From: Zoopage sp. CT-All
Taxonomy: Eukaryota > Zoopagomycota > Zoopagomycetes > Zoopagales > Zoopagaceae
Direction: 5' to 3'
Length of the DNA: 30,183 nucleotides
Assembly: GCA_004114245.1 (NCBI GenBank)
Contig: QZWS01000071.1
Coordinates: forward strand, 1 to 30,183
Shown piece by piece: positions 26,902 to 30,183 of this stretch. A program made the position numbers and the translations under genes. The notes beneath the pieces were generated by a model. It saw only the letters and a list, made by a program, of their open reading frames with translations, had not been told where the DNA came from and ran no database searches. The first letter of the stretch is position 1. Each line of letters starts with the position of its first letter.

Positions 26902-29536
26902 ATGCTGGCGCTCCTCCGCGGCATTATACCAGGAGTACGACGCTCAACACGCGTGGAATGCTTCTACTGCGGCTCTGCCACCGCGCTTCCGCGTCACGAG
27001 CACGATTTCGACCGCCCGGACGCGTGGACGTGCGGCGAATGCACCGCCCGCAACATCAGGGATGCCGTGCGTCGTCTCCCTTTACCCCTGCACCCGTTGC
27101 TAAACTCTTGTAGAATGGAGAAATCGCTGACCATGTTCCGGCCATGTTTGATGAGCGGTCGAACCCAAGACCGCACACGGCGAAGCGCACACGTATCCTT
27201 GTCATTCGCGCCGGCATTCGCGAATTTACCTGCTCTAGCTGCTGGATTTATGTCATCGGGCGACGAGTCCGATGCTGGCTTGAGCGTCTTCTGCTCGTCG
27301 TGCGTGACGAACCAGGCCACTGTTGCGCGTCTCCTCTCAGAGTATATCCCCGACGAGTCGGTGCGTGCTGGTCCGCCCACAACTGTGCTCTGACTGCTGC
27401 ATTGCTTCGCTGATAGCATCCTGACTTTGCGCAGTATGATAATACTGTTGATGACTACAAGGCGGATCTGGAGCGTCGCTTTCCCAGCCCATGTGCAATA
27501 TGCGAGCCACGTGTTCGAGCCAAGTTGATGCATAGCGAACGCCGGGTGAAAGGGAGTCTGCTTCAGCGACGTTTGCGAGAAAGCAAGGCTGGCCTCGTCG
27601 GAAGAGGCAAGACGGGCCTATCGAGGAGTGCCTCGGATGCGACGTTCTCGCTGCATCCCTCGTGGTTGGACTATATCAAACTTGTGCTCTGGTGGATGAT
27701 GGTAATACCATGGGTCAGTGCTCATATTGCTACTGAAATCGCGTTGATTCTTGGTAAGCAGATTATACTACTAGTGTGCATGGTAATAGTTATCAGATTA
27801 TTTGAAATATTTCCAAGACGGTGAGACCTCGACCAAGGCTGGCTTAGACGATGGGCCTGGCGATCCAGCCGGCGAGCGCTCTCTTCCACATCTAGTCGAC
27901 CACTATTCAATGCTGAGCGCTGTGACGCCTTTTCTTCTCCGAGCCTCTCTCGTCACGATCGTCCTAATACCATTCGATTTGACATGGCGTTGGAAAGCGA
28001 TGCGTCCCGGGCGACGCGTTGACAATCTCAAATCCTACTATGTAGGTGCGGTGTATTGCTGTCAATTATCCCACAATGTGTACAGGGCCTGCAAGTACTT
28101 TTGCTTGCTATGCGCATTGCACATTTCTGGAGTCTCAATGGTCGTTTGTTGACGGACCTCGATATCAACGCGACCCCTTCTAATCCTTGGCTGCCTATCA
28201 GCTATGCGACAGTATTGATGCAGCTTCATTTTGCTTGCTGATAACCAAATTGCTCCAGATTTTCCTCGTGTCCATCGGAATTATTCGATGGCACCAGCCA
28301 CTGGATCTTCGATGGCCTGCCAAGCCAGGCGTATTAAAACCTGTCGTGAGTGCCACGTCATCCCAAGATGCCAGCCCTGTCCGTCAGGGCGAGCTGCACT
28401 CTTCTTCGCTTTTCAATCCGCCGAGAAGTGAAGGCTTGTCAGCTGCCAAACCGACTCTGCTGTCCACTGGAGCTTTGTCTCGGCAGACCAGTGCACTTTC
28501 TGATGATGGGTTCGGATGGGGCTTGAGTAGCGCGCGTTTTCCCTCTCAGAGATCCACAATTGCCGCCCCTGCGCTGCAGCGCTCCGTCTCACTACAGTCC
28601 GAAGCCAACTTGCGGGGCGTCGAATTCTCTCAGCAAAGTCATGGCCGAGGTGATATGGACTGGTTGGCAGACACGCAGGAAGCTCAGATGCCAAAGGCGT
28701 CGATATATAGAGGCAAACAACGGCTGTCTGAGGACGAGGACCGGATGCAAACAAGCCGTATGGCGCCCCACTCTGATCGACGCGAACAGCGCCGGGCGTT
28801 CGCACCGCAACACTTTGTCCAGCAGGTATCACACTTTAGCATTCTGTCGAATCGATTTGACTTTCTGCAGGATAGCACTGGACTAGAAGATTTATTCAAG
28901 GACACAGTCCGAATTGAGGATGGTCCTGATCGACGCTTGCAGCGGGCAATGATGCAGGTTGTAAATACCACGGGCAAGTTCGTTCCGACACGCCGGTTTT
29001 ATCGACGCCGGGCTGCTTCTGCCGCGGCGTTTCTGTGCTTGCTTGCACGATTCTACCTGGTAAATTGGTTCCAATTAGCAATTAGCGCGACAACAACAAT
29101 TTCAGACAGAATATCTCGCTGCTGCTGAAACCGCAGGCTTCCTTATTATTCTCGCTTCGACGCAAGTTTGGAACAGAGACAGCAAGGTCTGGCATGATTG
29201 CCCCTAGTGCTCATGACGGAAATCAACTAGATGGTCCGGATTGCACGGTTGCTGTGTGCAAGCGGACTTGCTCTGAGCGCTGTTCATTTCGGCACAAGCT
29301 TGATGGCTCATTTCGCCGTTGCCGACACCAGAGCCGACGATGCCGAGGCGTCGGGTGCTGCTCATAGTGAGCCCAGTCGAATCGGCGAGCTGGCCGTTGC
29401 TCTTGTTATTGAAGTCCGGCGAGCGATCCCTGGCGCCGACGCAGGATGGGCCTGGTTCCAGGATGCTGGCAACCGCTGGTGTCTGGGATTGGCAGTGGAC
29501 GCGGGTCTGTTTGTAGCATTAACCATTGGCACTTGA
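26902..29536 (+). CDS. Ima1/Samp1-family inner nuclear membrane protein
   Basis: Fungal Ima1 and animal Samp1/NET5 act at the nuclear envelope with LINC complexes and heterochromatin. Ten introns (27067-27113, 27193-27238, 27361-27416, 27754-27796, 28042-28085, 28212-28258, 28346-28387, 28826-28870, 29060-29105, 29187-29230) give 724 aa. The N-terminal zinc pair is C20-x2-C23 and C44-x2-C47, with NIRDANGEI after it. Then come FCSSCVTNQATVARLLSEY, PDFAQYD and CAICEPRVRAKL, all typical. Hydrophobic helices include LVLWWMMVIPWVSAHIATEI, FLLRASLVTIVLIPF and C-terminal segments near AGFLIILAS. A Ser-rich basic region holds the middle. The introns at 28346 and 28826 are stop-free multiples of three and could be retained; the first lacks a clear branch site and is the least certain. 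The ATG at 26902 follows a 13-bp tandem repeat. Confidence 0.9.
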
Positions 29537-29819
29537 AGCCGCAGATTGCAGGACCTGTGCAATTTACAGTAGACGAGAATATTGCGAGCTGCGGTTGTCG
29601 CGCCCAACGTGGCGGCTCTCATAATTTGTGCCCACAGCCACGACTGACAGCCAACGCCACCACCGCGCCGTCGTCCCGGCAACATCTCTCCGTCACCGCC
29701 GCGACGCCCAAAACGACAGCCCAGTCGTGGAATACAACAATCTCGCCGTGTTCGCACCCGCATTGACACACTCGTCCAGCCCCGTCACATCTGGCCTCCA
29801 CCCTTGGACTCCACCACGC

Positions 29820-30183
29820 ATGGGCAACTGCTTCTCCGACCCCGAGGACGAAAAATCCAAGGCAATCGATAAGCAGCTGAAGCAGGATGAAAAGAAGAGC
29901 AAGACAGAAGTGAAGCTGCTCCTTCTCGGTGCGTGTGCATCGACTGCATCATCCGCCATCTCATGCAACCCATTTTCTAGGCGCCGGCGAGTCGGGCAAA
30001 TCGACGATTTTAAAGCAGATGCGGCTCATTCACAACAAGCAATTTTCTGATATGGAGCGCGAGCAGCACCGCATCGTTATCTTTACCAACCTGCTGCACT
30101 CCATGCGCAACATGCTGGAGGCCATGGAGAAGAACAAAATCATGTTTGCTGAGCCGGACAATGCCAAGTTTTTGCCACTCTTT
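29820..30183 (+). CDS. Heterotrimeric G-protein alpha subunit (5' part, runs off the window)
   Basis: Signal transducer at the plasma membrane. The first 104 codons are seen, with one intron (29929-29980). MGNCFS at the N-terminus carries Gly2 for myristoylation and Cys4 for palmitoylation, as in Gi-class and fungal Gpa subunits. The P-loop GAGESGKST is complete, followed by ILKQMRLIH, a conserved alpha-1 block, and the start of the helical domain. The intron splits the P-loop glycine codon. The 283-bp spacer before the ATG is C-rich and has no ATG in its last 200 bp, which fits a long 5' leader. The switch regions and C-terminus lie beyond the window, so the subfamily is not settled. Confidence 0.95.

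Noticed and set aside
27361-27434. 74-nt alternative for the third Ima1-like intron
   Set aside because: Using the earlier acceptor at 27416 keeps the PDFAQYD residues that fit the family, and gives a more usual intron size.
4820-28020. General enrichment of ACGCGT
   Set aside because: At least eight copies were seen, against about seven expected by chance in 30 kb; most lie inside coding sequence.
1-30183. Mobile elements, CRISPR arrays, virus-like elements, tRNA or rRNA genes
   Set aside because: I found no transposase, reverse transcriptase, integrase or capsid-like frame, no terminal repeats, no spaced repeat array, and no paired tRNA A and B boxes in the non-coding gaps.

Overview
This is a gene-dense stretch of a fungal nuclear genome. 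I read 16 well-supported protein genes plus two weak candidates. I worked out splice sites by hand, by requiring an unbroken frame and agreement with remembered family motifs. The fungal signature is D-arabinono-1,4-lactone oxidase, an Ima1-type nuclear envelope protein, a PTR2-type peptide transporter and a peroxisomal D-amino acid oxidase. A complete ABCA-type half transporter and many tiny introns (71 placed, nearly all 38-57 nt) point to an early-diverging, zygomycete-grade lineage such as Kickxellomycotina. That placement is inference, not proof.

Layout. 1-5 kb: a possible mitochondrial-protein 5' end (-), D-amino acid oxidase (+) and the replicative helicase subunit MCM4 (-), the last two converging. 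5-11.3 kb: a POT/PTR2 peptide transporter (+), a class I glutamine-amidotransferase-like protein (-), an RluA-type tRNA pseudouridine synthase (-) and D-arabinono-lactone oxidase (+). The last two start codons are only 13 bp apart. 11.4-16.6 kb: a tight same-strand run of APC2, an unrecognised mitochondrial protein and a 2-oxoglutarate/Fe(II) oxygenase, with gaps of 29 and 24 bp. 16.9-19.2 kb: Rab11/Ypt31 and a four-CBS AMPK-gamma-like protein. 19.3-21.2 kb: an unrecognised zinc-binding four-TM protein (-), divergent from a 48-residue secreted-peptide candidate. 21.5-30.2 kb: a 15-exon ABCA half transporter, a bestrophin-like channel, an Ima1/Samp1 protein and the start of a G-protein alpha subunit.

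The genes do not form one pathway. MCM4 and APC2 are cell-cycle genes; Rab11, G-alpha and the CBS protein are trafficking or signalling; the transporter, ABCA protein and bestrophin act at membranes; D-amino acid oxidase and lactone oxidase are flavin enzymes that make H2O2.

The unusual signal is in gene structure: five introns read as GC-AG (all CAG|GC) among 71, TAG acceptors in 49 of 71, 17- and 18-nt micro-exons, a 13-bp tandem duplication that doubles a branch site inside an intron, and very short spacers. I saw no mobile element, CRISPR array, virus-like element, rRNA or tRNA gene.
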